A program made the translations under genes and the position numbers. The notes below the pieces were generated by a model. The model worked only from the letters and a program-made list of their open reading frames with translations. It ran no database searches and was not told the DNA's origin. From Candidatus Anammoxibacter sp. (GTDB taxonomy: Bacteria; Planctomycetota; Brocadiia; Brocadiales; Anammoxibacteraceae), in assembly GCA_021777105.1 (NCBI GenBank), contig JAIQZQ010000097.1, forward strand, positions 1 to 64,000: a stretch of DNA of 64,000 nucleotides, written 5' to 3'. This document shows positions 51,701-60,010 of the stretch, one piece after another (the stretch's first letter is position 1; each line of letters opens with the position of its first letter).

Positions 51701-52060
51701 TCACCCGCCAATAATCCCCGCAAGCGGAACATCAAGCGCCCGCGCAATGTTTTTAGCTGATTTTAAGGTAACAGGATTGTTTCCATTCAAGAAAGAGGTA
51801 ACATACTGCCTTGAAATTCCCAGTTTTTTAGCAAGCCCGGATTTTGTTATCCCCTGAATCTCCATCAAAGCAAGTATTCTATCGCGCGGTTCTATATCCG
51901 CTTCCCACTCAGGACTGTTTTTTGATACTTTTTCAAGAAAACCGGAGTCAATCTCTTTTGTGACAATGTCCAACGGTATCTCCTTGCGCTGGACTTTTAG
52001 CCCTAACTCTATTAAATCCTGCCCAAGTTTTAACGCAGAAACTTTTTTCTTAGTAATCAT
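51701..52060 (-). CDS. HTH (XRE-type) antitoxin, HigA-like
   Basis: 119 residues. The C-terminal half is a helix-turn-helix: GITKSGLAKKLGISRQYVTS, FLNGNNPVTLKSAKNIARAL. An N-terminal helical region would bind toxin. It follows the RelE-type toxin gene with an 11-base overlap, the gene order of higBA modules. It probably represses its own operon. Confidence 0.85.
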   Translation of the reverse strand: MITKKKVSALKLGQDLIELGLKVQRKEIPLDIVTKEIDSGFLEKVSKNSPEWEADIEPRDRILALMEIQGITKSGLAKKLGISRQYVTSFLNGNNPVTLKSAKNIARALDVPLAGIIGG

Positions 52061-52322
52061 GTTTGTTTATCTCCACCACTTCAACAACAAAAACATTATT
52101 AATCTTTTTGAAAAAGACCCTATACCCCTTGTTAAGCCTGCATGAGTTTAGCCCTTTTCGTTTGCCTTTTAATTTTTCAAAATGGAAGCCTTTAACTTTT
52201 CTCAGCCCGCCAAATCCATGGTTGGAAACAATCGCTTTCCATGCTGAATAAGCGGCCCTGATTGATTTATCCAATTTGTTTAAAGTCTTTACAACTTTCT
52301 TATCATTTACAAAATAAATCAT
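52050..52322 (-). CDS. RelE/HigB-type toxin
   Basis: 90 residues, usual toxin size, basic. The pattern KVVKTLNKLDKSIRAAYSAW, LRKVKGFHFEKLKGKRKGLN, SCRLNKGYRVFFKKINNVFV matches the RelE/ParE fold with Arg/Lys-rich strands. RelE/HigB toxins cut mRNA on the ribosome. It precedes and overlaps the HTH antitoxin gene. Confidence 0.85.
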   Translation of the reverse strand: MIYFVNDKKVVKTLNKLDKSIRAAYSAWKAIVSNHGFGGLRKVKGFHFEKLKGKRKGLNSCRLNKGYRVFFKKINNVFVVEVVEINKHDY

Positions 52323-52900
52323 CTCTATTATTGTAATAATATATGTTTACATTGTCAACCCGGCAATGTTTTTCAAATCACGCCGTAAAAACTATTAATC
52401 CTCACAAATATTCACTAATTTTAAAGCAAGCGCCTAAAAACGGCCTGTTAAAAGTCGCACTTTACGAACTAATCGTTCTCCATAGGTTTTAATATTGAAA
52501 CAAACGCCAACGGACAACCTCCCCTCTAAAAAGAGAGGAACGAGGAGTGTGTAAAAAGCAGAGCGCATGTGGATGTTGGGTAGAGGCACGAAACCCAACA
52601 CCCACATGCGCCGGCAAAGCAAAAATAGAAAAACAAGCGCCCTTTGCGCCCTGCAAATTCAAATCAAATGTTTGCATGTTAAATAGAATGTTGGGTTTCG
52701 CTATGCTTTACCCAACCTAAACACTAAAAAAAGGGAGCAATGGAGATTCGAATAAAGTATACCCCTATAAAAAACAATTAAAACACGTTATATAAAAATA
52801 ATAACAAACTATGCGCGGTAATATTCGAGCTTAAATATTAAAACTTCAACCTTGCCTTTGAATAAATGTTCACGTATTATAATTAATTAGAAAGGTAAAA
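52323..52900. other. Gene-free stretch with a long hairpin
   Basis: GCGCATGTGG at 52563 pairs with CCACATGCGC ending at 52611, with inner TGTTGGGT/ACCCAACA, a near-perfect ~20 bp stem. AATGTTGGGTTTCGC...TTTACCCAAC at ~52688-52718 is a second, related hairpin. Short ORFs across these are not credible. Confidence 0.6.
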
Positions 52901-52962
52901 ACATTTTTAGACATAGCGTAAAAAACGCTTAGGAACGTAAAAGCAATAAAATGGAGTAAACA

Positions 52963-53841
52963 ATGCGAGTCCAAGACCGATATATAAGCCCTTTTACTGA
53001 TTTTGGTTTTAAAAAATTGTTTGGAACCGAACCAAATAAAGATATTTTGATAGATTTCTTAAACGAATTGCTGCGCAAAGACGAAGGTGAAATTGTGGAT
53101 CTTGCATATCTATCAAAGGAACAATTGGGTAGAGCTATAGACAACAGAAAAGCAATATTTGATATTTATTGTGAGAATCAAAAAGGCGAAAAATTTATAG
53201 TAGAGATACAAAAAGCAAAACAAAACTATTTTAAAGATAGAAGCATATATTACTCAACCTTTCCAATTCAACAACAGGCCAAAAGAGGACATTGGAGTTT
53301 TGAATTAAAATCCGTTTATACCATCGGTATACTTGATTTTGTGTTTGATGAAGATAAAAATGACAAGGAGGTGTTTCATCATGAAGTTCAGCTATTTGAC
53401 AAACAAACACAAAAGGTATTTTTTGACAAATTAACATATGTATACCTTGAAATGCCTAAATTTACAAAAACAGAAGATAAGCTTGAGACACATTTTGATA
53501 AATGGCTTTTTGTGCTGAAAAATCTTGAGGATTTAACGAAACGTCCCGCAAAATTACAGGAAAAAGTGTTTGATAAACTTTTTGAACAGGCAGAAATAGC
53601 AAATTACAGCGATGAGGAGTATTCGGAATACGAGGAGAGCCTTAAAACCTACCGCGACCTAAAAAACTCCATGGACACTGCTTTTTCCGATGGGGTAGAG
53701 GAAGGGATGGTACAAGGAATCGTACAAGGAATTGAAAAAGGAATATTGACCACCGCAAAAAACCTGAAGAACGAAGGCGTTGACACTCAAACAATCTCAA
53801 AGACTACAGGGTTATCAATTGAAAATATTGAAAAATTGTAA
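52963..53841 (+). CDS. Rpn/PD-(D/E)XK nuclease family transposase-like protein
   Basis: 292 residues. The start RYISPFTDFGFKKLFGTEPN and DILIDFLNELL is the family signature; the nuclease core has IFDIYCENQKGEKFIVEIQ with D...ExQ, then the SIYYSTFPIQQQAKRG segment. The C-terminal tail (GVEEGMVQGIVQGIEKGILT, then LKNEGVDTQTISKTTGLSIE) is the same type as in the RadC-like protein at 42 kb. These proteins promote RecA-independent recombination or DNA cleavage and are common in multicopy. No terminal repeats were found around it. Confidence 0.92.
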   Translation: MRVQDRYISPFTDFGFKKLFGTEPNKDILIDFLNELLRKDEGEIVDLAYLSKEQLGRAIDNRKAIFDIYCENQKGEKFIVEIQKAKQNYFKDRSIYYSTFPIQQQAKRGHWSFELKSVYTIGILDFVFDEDKNDKEVFHHEVQLFDKQTQKVFFDKLTYVYLEMPKFTKTEDKLETHFDKWLFVLKNLEDLTKRPAKLQEKVFDKLFEQAEIANYSDEEYSEYEESLKTYRDLKNSMDTAFSDGVEEGMVQGIVQGIEKGILTTAKNLKNEGVDTQTISKTTGLSIENIEKL

Positions 53842-53911
53842 AAATCAATTAAATATTCCATAGAAAAATTATCGAGTAATTACTACCTAAATTGATCGAT
53901 TTTAAATTCAA

Positions 53912-53950
53912 ATAAATAGTGGCACAGGCATCCTTGCCTGTGTTTCAATA
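53912..53950. repeat. Half of the GTGGCAC hairpin of repeat A
   Basis: AATAGTGGCACAGGCATCC and CTTGCCTGTGTTTCAAT match the left half and loop of the composite repeat's hairpin; the right half is missing. A truncated copy next to the TPR gene's 3' end. Confidence 0.75.
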
Positions 53951-53999
53951 TTTGTGGGTAACGATTCGCTCAGAACATTGGAACGCGTAGCACACTGAA

Positions 54000-55892
54000 T
54001 CATTCACCCTTCAAACCCTCCAAAAACCCATCAACATCCTCGGCCCAATTCCGCAAAACATCACAAGCCGTTTCCAGATATTTCTTTGTATATGGCGCCC
54101 TTTCAACAAACGGCAATATTATTGATATACCCTCTTTAGCATATTGCAGCGACTTTTCCCTGTCCGGCTTGCTTTGTAAATAAAAGATGCTTAGATTGTT
54201 AAGTGTATTTGCAACATTGGGCAAATATGTTTGCGGGTTTGATTTTGCGAGATTTCTATATATATCGAGAGCCTCTTTGTAAGATGTTAAGGCTTGTGTA
54301 TATTCATTTTTATCTTGTTGCAAAGCCCCAAGATTGTTAAGTGAAGTAGCAATGTAAGGTAAATAAGTATTGGGGTTTGATATAGCTAAGTTTCTATATA
54401 TATCGAGAGCCTCTTTGTAAGGTGTTAATACTTGTGTATATTCATTTTTATCTTGTTGCAGAATTCCTAGATTGTTAAGTAAATGAGCAACGTATGGTAA
54501 ATAAGTATTAGGGTTTGATTTTGCGAGATTTCTATATATATCGAGAGCCTCTTTGTAAGATGTTAAGGCTTGTGTATATTCATTTTTATCTTGTTGCAAA
54601 ATTCCGAGATTATTAAGTGTCAGAGCGACATCAGACAAATAAGTATTCGGGTTTGATATAGCGAGGTTTCTTCTAATATCGAGAGCCTCTTTGTAAGAGT
54701 TTAAGGCTTGTGTATATTCATTCTTCAATTGTTGCAAAATCCCAAGATTGTTAAGCGTCACAGCAACATCTGGAAAATATGTATTGGGATTAGATTTTGC
54801 GAGATTTCTATATATATCGAGAACCTCTTTGTAAGATGTTAAGGCTTGTGTATATTCATTTTTATTTTTTTGTAAAACCCCAAGATTGTTAAGTGTATCT
54901 GCGACATAAGGTAAATAAGTATTGGGATTTGATTTTGCGAGGTTTCTTCTAATATCGAGAGCCTCTTTGTAAGAGTTTAAGGCTTCGCTATATTCATTGT
55001 TATCTTGTTGCAGAAGACCAAGATTGTTCAGCGTCATGGCCTGAGCCGGCTTATTTAAAGAGGCCCCAAACTCTGTTAACGCCTTTTGGTAATAATGAAA
55101 TGATTCGGTTATCTGGTTGTGGTTTTGAAGAAAAAGGGCGTAATTAAACAGGTTTTCAAAATCTGTATAGCTTTCAATGGATTGTTCATAATATTCACAG
55201 GTTTGATCAAAACGTTTTGGGTTGTTAAAGTCGAGAGCCGTTACCTGCGCTTTAATCAAAAATTCATGGCTGTTATTTTGAAATTGCTTATTTAATTCCT
55301 CAATTTCGTTCTCTCTCTGTTTTTTTGCGATAATCAGTTTCTCTTGATCCTGTATTAGTTCAGCCGGTTTCAGCATCTCATCCGCTTTTTTATAGTCGGA
55401 TTGTTCAAAGTATCTTTTTGCCTGTTTTAAACGTTCGGTATTGATTGGAATCTTGCTGAATGTTTCGGCAAGACGAAGGATATTTTCCTTATACTCTTTT
55501 TCCTTTTGTTTAAGCTCTTCAAGTTGGGAGCTTTTTCTGAGTCTTGTCTGAACTTCTGTTAGAGGGAGAACCTTTAGATCATTTTCAAGCTCCTTTATCT
55601 TGGTTTGCAATTCCTGATAGTCAAGCGAAGTGTAAATGTTGGTAACTTTGGAGCCTCCGACAATAACATCGCCTTTGGCGTCTATATTACCCTTGACAGT
55701 TGAGTTGTTGTCGCCCTGAACGGTTACGGTGTCGCTATTGTCGTTAACTATTGTGTTGTTATTGCCTTGAATGGGAATAGTTGTGTTTACATCTTTCTTG
55801 TCAGGGAAAATGCACGGAAAGGCTAGCGTTATAATCACGCCAATAATCGTAACTATACCTGTAATGAGGGCCACTTTTATTTCAATACGCAA
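54000..55892 (-). CDS. Membrane-anchored TPR protein with near-identical repeats
   Basis: 630 residues from the TTG at 55892, chosen because TGGAGAC lies upstream; a TTG at 55943 falls in repeat sequence. One TM near the N-terminus (ALITGIVTIIGVIITLAF), then a polar Asn/Asp/Gly segment (IPIQGNNNTIVNDNSDTVTV), coiled coil (~80-180), and TPRs. Six consecutive 46-residue units follow the pattern EYTQALTSYKEALDIYRNLA + KSNPNTYLPxVAxTLNNLG. The units are almost identical in DNA, so recent unit amplification or conversion is likely. The Asn/Gly-rich plus TPR layout is seen in some bacterial signalling and conflict proteins, but no effector domain is visible. Confidence 0.8.
   Translation of the reverse strand: MRIEIKVALITGIVTIIGVIITLAFPCIFPDKKDVNTTIPIQGNNNTIVNDNSDTVTVQGDNNSTVKGNIDAKGDVIVGGSKVTNIYTSLDYQELQTKIKELENDLKVLPLTEVQTRLRKSSQLEELKQKEKEYKENILRLAETFSKIPINTERLKQAKRYFEQSDYKKADEMLKPAELIQDQEKLIIAKKQRENEIEELNKQFQNNSHEFLIKAQVTALDFNNPKRFDQTCEYYEQSIESYTDFENLFNYALFLQNHNQITESFHYYQKALTEFGASLNKPAQAMTLNNLGLLQQDNNEYSEALNSYKEALDIRRNLAKSNPNTYLPYVADTLNNLGVLQKNKNEYTQALTSYKEVLDIYRNLAKSNPNTYFPDVAVTLNNLGILQQLKNEYTQALNSYKEALDIRRNLAISNPNTYLSDVALTLNNLGILQQDKNEYTQALTSYKEALDIYRNLAKSNPNTYLPYVAHLLNNLGILQQDKNEYTQVLTPYKEALDIYRNLAISNPNTYLPYIATSLNNLGALQQDKNEYTQALTSYKEALDIYRNLAKSNPQTYLPNVANTLNNLSIFYLQSKPDREKSLQYAKEGISIILPFVERAPYTKKYLETACDVLRNWAEDVDGFLEGLKGE
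54205..55040. repeat. Six 138 bp tandem units inside the TPR gene
   Basis: The phrase TCGAGAGCCTCTTTGTAAG recurs every 138 bases (for example 54403 and 54541). 138 is a multiple of three, so gain or loss of a unit keeps the frame. Units differ by a few substitutions only. Confidence 0.85.
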
Positions 55893-55914
55893 GATTATGT
55901 CTCCATATAGCTTG

Positions 55915-56290
55915 GTTAAAAACGCGAAGCTGGGGCTTCTCAAATTTTTGGAACCTAAGCTGGGATTTGGGTTCCAGAAGGTAATTAATTAGCATTGTAA
56001 ATGTGTAACAATTGTCCACATGATATTTATTAGTGGCACAGGCATCCCTGCCTGTGATCAATTGAAACACAGGCAGGGATGCCTGTGCCACTATTTTTTA
56101 AATTGTTTATTAAAAGCTCTCAATTCTGTATCGTGCAGATCAATTAATACCGTAAGCGCTCAATACTGAGTATTGTTTATGTCAGCGTGGTTCAAGTCGG
56201 AGACGTTGAACCAACCATATCCTTTTTAAACACGAAGCTGGGGCTTCTCGAATTTTTGGAACCCAAGCTGGGGCTTGGGATCAAGGAGGT
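55915..56290. repeat. Mixed repeat stretch upstream of the TPR gene, with an inverted repeat A hairpin
   Basis: Two copies of CGAAGCTGGGGCTTCTC followed by AATTTTTGGAACC (55923 and 56231) flank a GTGGCAC/GTGCCAC hairpin at 56033-56091 and a tail like repeat A's right end (GTGGTTCAAGTCGGAGACGT). The hairpin loop here is GATCAATTGAAA, the reverse complement of the GTTTCAATTGATC loop at 41 and 44 kb. Confidence 0.8.
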
Positions 56291-56571
56291 AAGGAGCCAA
56301 TTTAATCATTACAAAGCACAAATATTTTATAAGCTACAATTGTAAGACAACAGTTAAGACATTTCAAGCTTTTTGTATGGATATGTTTTAAGAGGTTGTG
56401 GTTTGCTTGTTTGTGGTTGATACTAATATAATGAATATACTTTGTCCAAATCTCCCTGTTTTCCTTTTTGCTAAAGAGAGATTTTTTAACATCGGAAGCT
56501 TTAGGTTTTTGTTTTTAAATTAGTGAAGATTTGCGGAGATTTGTGGTTAATAGGATTCTACCTTGTCCGGT
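56291..56571. other. AT-rich spacer
   Basis: No ORF, hairpin or repeat recognised between the mixed repeat and the VIT1 gene's 3' end. Confidence 0.4.
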
Positions 56572-57300
56572 TTAAAGCCGTATCATGGAGATGCCGACGC
56601 CTATAAAGTAGCAAAACGCGGAGGCCATTACTCCGATAAAGGCCATTTCAAGGCCGCTGGTTATCCAGCTTTTATTTGTGAGGGATGCCTTGCCTGCGCC
56701 AAGGCCAAAAAGACCTAGTATGGAGACTCCGATTGAGACAAACAGATAGAGTTCGCTATGAACAAAAATAATTGGGAGCACCGGGATTAAGGAGCCGGCT
56801 ACAAATGAGATGCCCATAAAGTAGGCGACTTTGATTGGTTTGTTTAAACGTTCAGGGTAAAGATGCAACTCTTCATGCATCATTGCGTTTACCCATTGTT
56901 CTTTTGTGGATGTAAGCCTGTTGACGATCATCTCTACTTCGTCATTGTTAAAGCCTTTTTTGCGGTAAATGTCCCTGAGTTCTTCTCTTTCAAGTTCAGG
57001 GACGTTTTCGACCTCTCTCTTTTCCCTCTCAATTTCAGCGTCAAATACCTCTTTTTGAGACTTCATAGAGATGTAGGCCCCGGCAGCCATGGATATGCTG
57101 CCTGCAAGCAGCTCCGCAAACGCCGCAATAAGGATAACATTTTTATTGTCAACAGCTCCGCTCATGCCGGCTATGAAACCAAGAGTGGATATAACGCCGT
57201 CGTTCATACCAAAAACTATTTCTCTTATTGCGTCGCTCAGCGGGTGCCGCCTGTTTTCAAGGTAATGGTCGTTAAGCTCTTTGCTTGATACTCTTTTGAT
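56572..57300 (-). CDS. VIT1/CCC1-family iron/manganese transporter, start uncertain (ATC?)
   Basis: 242 residues if started at ATC 57300. Conserved N-terminal region NRRHPLSDAIREIVFGMNDG continues into VISTLGFIAG, with five hydrophobic segments and a cytoplasmic acidic helix block (EREKREVENVPELEREELRD) as in VIT1. These proteins move Fe2+/Mn2+ across membranes. The frame is open back to the rubredoxin stop TAA at 57316-57318 but contains no ATG, GTG or TTG before the conserved block; the first ATG (57207) would delete it. GGGGGAT lies nine bases before ATC. Alternatives are readthrough of the rubredoxin stop or a base error. Confidence 0.78.
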   Translation of the reverse strand: MKRVSSKELNDHYLENRRHPLSDAIREIVFGMNDGVISTLGFIAGMSGAVDNKNVILIAAFAELLAGSISMAAGAYISMKSQKEVFDAEIEREKREVENVPELEREELRDIYRKKGFNNDEVEMIVNRLTSTKEQWVNAMMHEELHLYPERLNKPIKVAYFMGISFVAGSLIPVLPIIFVHSELYLFVSIGVSILGLFGLGAGKASLTNKSWITSGLEMAFIGVMASAFCYFIGVGISMIRL

Positions 57301-57315
57301 AACAAATATCCCCCA

Positions 57316-57474
57316 TTAAGCTTTTTCGAACTGATCCTTGCCTACACCGCAAGCCGGGCAAAGCCAGCCTTCAGGCACGTCTGCAAAAGCTGTGCCCGCT
57401 GCAACGTCATTGTCAGGGTCTCCATTTGCAGGGTCGTAAACATATCCACAAACAACGCATGTATATGAATCCAT
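57316..57474 (-). CDS. Rubredoxin
   Basis: 52 residues: MDSYTCVVCGYVYDPANGDP at the start, PEGWLCPACGVGKDQFEKA at the end. The two C-x2-C knuckles (Cys6/9 and Cys39/42) bind one iron. It is a one-electron carrier, often for oxygen or peroxide detoxification with rubrerythrin-type partners. AAAGGAGCTTTAAAT precedes the ATG. Its stop is in frame with the following VIT1-type gene, indicating one transcript and possibly a former fusion. Confidence 0.95.
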   Translation of the reverse strand: MDSYTCVVCGYVYDPANGDPDNDVAAGTAFADVPEGWLCPACGVGKDQFEKA

Positions 57475-57555
57475 ATTTAAAGCTCCTTTCTTACAATTAA
57501 AAAACTAAACTATATAAAATAAAAAATATACAACATAAATTGAGAGATTATTATC

Positions 57556-57637
57556 ACCTACCCATAAACCGGAAAAGTGACTAAAGTGATCTAAAGTTAA
57601 AAGTGAACTAAAGTTTAGGTAAAAATCCGGGATTTTT
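57556..57637. repeat. Repeated ACTTTAGTTCACTTT block upstream of rubredoxin
   Basis: Read on the minus strand: CTAAACTTTAGTTCACTTTT, then AACTTTAGATCACTTTAGTC and ACTTTTCCGG. Three near-repeats of ACTTTAG(T/A)TCAC. A single-unit version lies upstream of accA. A TTGACA lies just upstream at the right end (57634-57639). Repeat or operator cannot be decided. Confidence 0.5.
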
Positions 57638-57655
57638 GTCAATTTAATTAAGATA

Positions 57656-58012
57656 CTACAACTGTTCAACAAGCTTGCCGGCGATGTCTTTCCAGTTATT
57701 TCTATATCTAATAGCTTTGTCGTCAATATATGCCGACGCTATTGGTTTGTCAGGCACCCAGATACGGTCGAACGGCATGTTGTAATAATTCATGAAGTCT
57801 TCAATGCGTTCAAACTGATCCTCATCCAGCGCATCTTTAAAATATGAGCCTGTCCGGCACGAATGTATAATTATCTCAAAGCCGGCCTCTTTAAGCGTGT
57901 TTAAAGCCTCTACAACTCCCTCTTGTGGATTGCCTACATCCGGGAACACATCGTCCGCAATAGTGCCGTCAAAATCAATAACTATCTTTTTGCGTCTTTT
58001 TGATTTAGCCAT
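57656..58012 (-). CDS. Small HAD-superfamily hydrolase
   Basis: 118 residues. IVIDFDGTIADD supplies the DxD nucleophile motif, IIIHSCRTGS the Ser/Thr motif and YIDDKAIRYRN the acidic motif III with a late position. The small cap-less size fits a phosphatase or a structural HAD like DUF705 proteins. Substrate unknown. It follows the cytochrome b gene by 33 bases on the same strand, so it may share its transcript. Confidence 0.82.
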   Translation of the reverse strand: MAKSKRRKKIVIDFDGTIADDVFPDVGNPQEGVVEALNTLKEAGFEIIIHSCRTGSYFKDALDEDQFERIEDFMNYYNMPFDRIWVPDKPIASAYIDDKAIRYRNNWKDIAGKLVEQL

Positions 58013-58045
58013 TTTCTTTTAATTGGTTGCGCGGCATTATCACCT

Positions 58046-59806
58046 TTAATGACCGCTGTTTTCACCGCCCGCCGCGGCAATGTCAACTTCGGATAAACTT
58101 TGAAGAAAAATTACAAGATTATCAATTTGCTCGTCTGAGATTTTATCCTTAAACGCCGGCATTTTATTCTGTTTTCCATAATATTTCTCGCTTGCCGGGT
58201 TCTTGATAAACTCTTTCAACCACACGTCTGATCCGTAACCCGTCAGGTCGGGGGCCATCTTTTGTCCTTTGCCGTTGTATGAGTGGCAATATAGGCATTG
58301 TTGGTCGTCGTCCTCAACAACCAAATATTCCCCCCGCTTTACGGATTCCTGATCCAACGGGATTTGTTTTCCTGTTTGTGATAAAAGGAATTCTACCATA
58401 TCATAAATCTCGTCGTCAGTCAAATCAGAAGGCTGCATTATGCTTATGGGGGTGTTGCCGTAATACGCCGGGGCGTCAGGGTCTTTAAAAAACCCGAACA
58501 GCCACTCTCTGGTGTTGTAGTTGGTAAGATCCGGAGCTTTTGCTTCGCCGGCGCCTTCCAGCATATGGCAAACCATGCATTTGTCGGCAAACAGTTTGCC
58601 TCCCGCGTTCAAAGGATCATTTTCAAGCACGGCAAGCCCGCCTTCCGGCGGTATGCCCAACATTGCAAGCTTTTTGACCTTTTCCGCCTCTTTTTCAGAC
58701 TCTTCGTTTTGTATAATAATCTTAGGATCGCTGAAATCAGCCACATATGACATTGTGGTCAACGTGACAATCGCGAACATGCCAAACAGAAGCGCGGCGA
58801 CAAAAGGCTTTCTGTCAGACAGAGCCCTGGACGCTTTATAGTCCATAAACGGCAATGATACCAGAAAGCCCGCAGCCATACCCGGTATAACAATAGTGCC
58901 GATTATTTCAAGGTTGCCTTCAAAATATTTAAGCAGCTCAAAAAGAGAGCGGAAATACCACTCGGGCCTGGCTATGAAGTTTGAGGATGGATTTGCCGGG
59001 GCCTGTAATTCCGCGCCGTGCTTCCATATAACGATTACCGCCATTATTACAAATATGACAAGGGCAAACACTACGTCTTTAAAAAACTGGCCCGGCCAAA
59101 ACGGCTCGGTTTTTGCCTTTAGCTCCTCTTTGCCCGCTTTCCAGTGAGGCGTTACGCCGTGTTTTCTGAATAGGTAAATATGTATTCCGGCAAAAGCGGC
59201 TAAAGTTCCGGGCAGAACTATTGTGTGAATTGTGGAAAACCGCGTTAGGGTAAAATTGCCGTAGTCGCTGCCGCCCTGCGCGATTGTCTGCAAATATTTG
59301 CCGATAATCGGCGCGGTGCCCATAATGCTGGTGGCGACTTGCGTGGCCCAGTAGCCCTTTTGATCCCACGGGAGCAAGTATCCTGTAAGTCCAAACACCA
59401 AAACAATTTTGAACATTACAAGGCCTGTAACCCAGTTTAATTCCCTGGGCCGTTTATAAGCGCCGAAGATAAACACCTGGGCCATGTGCATTCCGCACAG
59501 CACAATCATTGTGCTGGACCCAATGCTGTGCATGCCACGAATAAACCAGCCAAGGGTCGCTTGTTCCTGTATAAAGTAGACGCTTCCCCAGGCGTCGGTG
59601 GTTGATGATGAATAGTATACCGACAAAACCAGCCCGGTAATAGCTTGCAGCGAAAAGACAAACAGCAAGGCGCTTCCAAATATGTAAGACCACCTGGCTC
59701 CGCCTTTAACCGGCTCGTTAAGGGCCATTTCCAAAAGGCTGTCAAGGCCCGTTCGTTCGTCAATCCATTTGCGAACATCTCTGGATGTTGGGATGTGTAT
59801 TTTCAA
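58046..59806 (-). CDS. Cytochrome b (b6 + subunit IV type) fused to two monohaem c domains
   Basis: 586 residues. Membrane part: haem b ligands His93/His107 (13 between) and His194/His209 (14 between), the second spacing being b6-type; the Qo motif PEWY at 281-284; then subunit IV-type helices. The periplasmic tail has two cytochrome c domains with CMVCH at 410-414 and CLYCH at 504-508, each followed by a Met-containing segment. With the Rieske gene upstream it would form a quinol-oxidising bc complex that carries its own c-type acceptor, as in several planctomycete and Nitrospira-type complexes. Confidence 0.95.
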   Translation of the reverse strand: MKIHIPTSRDVRKWIDERTGLDSLLEMALNEPVKGGARWSYIFGSALLFVFSLQAITGLVLSVYYSSSTTDAWGSVYFIQEQATLGWFIRGMHSIGSSTMIVLCGMHMAQVFIFGAYKRPRELNWVTGLVMFKIVLVFGLTGYLLPWDQKGYWATQVATSIMGTAPIIGKYLQTIAQGGSDYGNFTLTRFSTIHTIVLPGTLAAFAGIHIYLFRKHGVTPHWKAGKEELKAKTEPFWPGQFFKDVVFALVIFVIMAVIVIWKHGAELQAPANPSSNFIARPEWYFRSLFELLKYFEGNLEIIGTIVIPGMAAGFLVSLPFMDYKASRALSDRKPFVAALLFGMFAIVTLTTMSYVADFSDPKIIIQNEESEKEAEKVKKLAMLGIPPEGGLAVLENDPLNAGGKLFADKCMVCHMLEGAGEAKAPDLTNYNTREWLFGFFKDPDAPAYYGNTPISIMQPSDLTDDEIYDMVEFLLSQTGKQIPLDQESVKRGEYLVVEDDDQQCLYCHSYNGKGQKMAPDLTGYGSDVWLKEFIKNPASEKYYGKQNKMPAFKDKISDEQIDNLVIFLQSLSEVDIAAAGGENSGH

Positions 59807-60010
59807 GTATTAAAAACCCTTTTTATTATCGACTCATTACAATGGTCTACCTTGCAATGCCGTGTTCTATATTGCTTTGCCTTATATTAGACGTTTCTAT
59901 TAATTTGTTATTTGCCGGTCATAACGAAAAAGAGGCAGAGCCTCTTTGGACATCCGATTACAAGGCAGAGCCTTGTAACCAGCCATGAATAAAACCGCCG
60001 TCTATCAACC

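Noticed and set aside
52434..52677. Two 62-residue minus-strand ORFs
   Set aside because: They cover the GCGCATGTGG hairpin region and adjoining repeat-like sequence, with no SD or homology seen.
54205..55040. Regularly spaced direct repeats, CRISPR-like at first sight
   Set aside because: The 138 bp units are coding TPR repeats without unique spacers; no cas genes nearby.
55892..55943. Earlier TTG start of the TPR protein
   Set aside because: The extra 17 residues are encoded by a CGAAGCTGGGGCTTCTC repeat; the TTG at 55892 has a TGGAGAC SD.
59785..60010. Plus-strand ORFs in the Rieske-cytochrome b gap
   Set aside because: Short, no SD, not related to any known protein; the gap is most likely an intra-operon spacer.
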